From positions 1-64,000 of the forward strand of contig JAIQGH010000002.1 in NCBI GenBank assembly GCA_020072655.1: DNA of 64,000 bases, written 5' to 3'. Under the pieces are notes generated by a model that worked only from the letters and a program-made list of their open reading frames with translations, was not told where the DNA came from and made no database searches. The DNA comes from Terriglobia bacterium. Lineage in GTDB: Bacteria; Acidobacteriota; Terriglobia; UBA7540. Position 1 is the stretch's first letter. Every line of letters starts with the position of its first letter. Both the position numbers and the translations under genes were made by a program. Positions 62,738-64,000 of the stretch are shown piece after piece.

Positions 62738-64000
62738 ATGACTGAGGCTGCTAGTTCGCTGTTCCAAGAAAGGACTGCGCGTCCACCGGATGCGGGACCT
62801 GAGTCGAGACCTGACCGTGTCGATGCCACTCTAATGGCTGTCCTGTTGGCTTGCCTCGCAGGCATGTTCTGGAAGGTGATTTTCACCTCCCAAATGTTTT
62901 TCTACCGCGACGTCTTCAATTATTCCTACCCTCACGCCCGATTTATCCACGAAATGTGTCGGCGGGGCCAACTTCCTTATTGGAATCCCTACCTGAACTA
63001 CGGGCAGGCCGTGCTGGCCAATCCCAACTTCCTGTTCTTCTATCCCGACACACTGCTATTGGTGGTGCTTCCGACCGATGTTGCCTACACCTTGCACTAT
63101 CTCGCCCACTTCGCGCTCGCGGGGGTCGGGACCTACTTCCTCGCCAGGTGCTGGACGCAGACGCGCACGGCGGCTTTTCTCTCGGCATTCTTCTTCACCT
63201 TCAGCGGGCCGGTTTTGTCTCTCGGAAATTTCTACAACCACGTCGCGGCTGCGGCCTGGATTCCCTGGGCCCTCTTGGCCACAGACCGCGCCCTGGGGTC
63301 ACGCTCCGGACGTCCCTGGGCTGCGCTCACACTCATCCTTGCTCTCCAATTCCTGGCCGGTGAACCCTTCACCCTGATCGCGACCTTCGGTTTGGCCCTG
63401 GCCTATGCGTTCTACCGGCACGGAAGCCTGCAGCGACTCTTCTCGACCGAAAACCGGCGGATCGTGACGGCTTTCGCGCTGGTGGGGGTCCTCATGGTGG
63501 CACTCTCTGCAATGCAGTTGCTGCCCGCCATCGACCTGCTGGCGAATTCCCGCCGTGGCACTCAAGGGCTCCCTTTCAAGGAAACCGCGTTTTGGTCATT
63601 CCACCCCCTTTCGCTATTGGAAGTCGTGATGCCGGACTTTTACGGAAGAGGGCTGGAAGCGGCCTCTCCCTGGACCTGGGCGCTCAGCGGGGTACACGGG
63701 CCATACTTTCCGTCGGTCTTCATCGGCTTCGTCCCCTTGTTCCTGGCCTTAGCGGGCTGGGCCTTTGCCCCAGACCGACGCAGGGTGTTCGCTGCCGCTG
63801 CTGCTCTGATTTTGTTGCTCCTTGCCTTTGGGAAATTTTCCCCGATCTTCCCGCTCGCTTATCTTCTCAACCCCTTGCTGGGGCTCGTGCGTTTTCCCGT
63901 CAAGCTCCTGGTTCCGGTCGCCCTGCTTTGTGCGCTCCTAGCGGGGTGGGGTTATGACGCGCTGCGCCAGGCGCGCGCCCCATTTTCAGAGCACCGGGAG
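62738..64000 (+). CDS. YfhO/GT-C-like polytopic membrane protein (copy 2), cut by the window edge
   Basis: The ATG at 62738 opens a frame that runs without stop to base 64000, giving 421 residues of a longer protein. It repeats the first gene's features: FYRDVFNYSYPHARFI, PYWNPYLNYGQAVLANP, SLGNFYNHVAAAAWIPWALL and GLPFKETAFWSFHPLSLLE. Its N-terminal 30 residues are different and hydrophilic. It starts 10 bases after the preceding stop, so they are a tandem duplicate in one operon. Confidence 0.88.
   Translation, partial: MTEAASSLFQERTARPPDAGPESRPDRVDATLMAVLLACLAGMFWKVIFTSQMFFYRDVFNYSYPHARFIHEMCRRGQLPYWNPYLNYGQAVLANPNFLFFYPDTLLLVVLPTDVAYTLHYLAHFALAGVGTYFLARCWTQTRTAAFLSAFFFTFSGPVLSLGNFYNHVAAAAWIPWALLATDRALGSRSGRPWAALTLILALQFLAGEPFTLIATFGLALAYAFYRHGSLQRLFSTENRRIVTAFALVGVLMVALSAMQLLPAIDLLANSRRGTQGLPFKETAFWSFHPLSLLEVVMPDFYGRGLEAASPWTWALSGVHGPYFPSVFIGFVPLFLALAGWAFAPDRRRVFAAAAALILLLLAFGKFSPIFPLAYLLNPLLGLVRFPVKLLVPVALLCALLAGWGYDALRQARAPFSEHRE

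Overview
This 64 kb, high-GC window looks like the chromosome of a Gram-negative soil bacterium of the phylum Acidobacteriota. That assignment is an inference. It rests on a very large TonB-dependent receptor with an N-terminal carboxypeptidase-regulatory domain, a tandem pair of secreted VWFA proteins, a membrane-anchored regulator of a type often seen in that phylum, a remnant of an acidobacterial-style Ser/Thr kinase, Kdo (LPS) genes, and repeated intergenic hairpins. Coding density is high, and gene starts include ATG, GTG and TTG.

Layout. 1-147: start of a minus-strand gene, possibly an IS630-type transposase, running off the left edge. 148-6964 (minus): ppdK, glyS, glyQ, recO, with repeat-derived hairpins between them. 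7436-10731 (plus): a PfkB sugar kinase and a DUF2207 membrane protein. 10789-18610 (minus): a Kdo block (kdsC, kdsD, kdsA) with pyrG, which supplies CTP; a diguanylate cyclase and a Ycf46-like AAA ATPase sit inside it. 18967-21010 (plus): two secreted VWFA proteins. 21041-22466 (minus): a DUF2911 protein and a PAP2 phosphatase. 23020-23490 (plus): a stand-alone FtsH N-terminal domain. 23498-27895 (minus): ileS-lspA-rluD. 28298-29581 (plus): a TonB-type protein, followed by tRNA-Gln(CUG).

The main structural discovery is a probable genomic island. The 3' part of tRNA-Gln (29709-29751) is repeated in the same orientation at 56171-56213, 42 of 43 bases identical, and encloses about 26.5 kb. This is the usual signature of a tRNA-targeting integrative element (intact tRNA at one end, 3' tRNA fragment at the other). 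No integrase is recognisable inside. The left half of the island (30.5-40.7 kb) has an archaeal flavour: an exported SurE-like phosphatase, an archaemetzincin-type protease, a B12-domain radical SAM enzyme, a PD-(D/E)XK-like protein, two paralogous AmmeMemoRadiSam/PflA-type radical SAM enzymes, an Mth938-domain protein and a two-gene SufB-SufC (SmsB-SmsC-like) Fe-S assembly unit. The right half (41.2-56.0 kb) is a carbohydrate-utilisation block on the minus strand: TonB-dependent receptor, perfect hairpin, two TPR proteins and two secreted GH31 glycosidases, next to a divergent membrane-anchored regulator-like gene.

Beyond the island are ackA, a membrane protein with a spermidine-synthase-like domain, and two tandem YfhO/GT-C-like polytopic membrane proteins, the second cut by the right edge. 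The strongest candidates for something undescribed are the tRNA-bounded island as a whole and its cluster of three radical SAM enzymes with a private minimal Fe-S assembly system.
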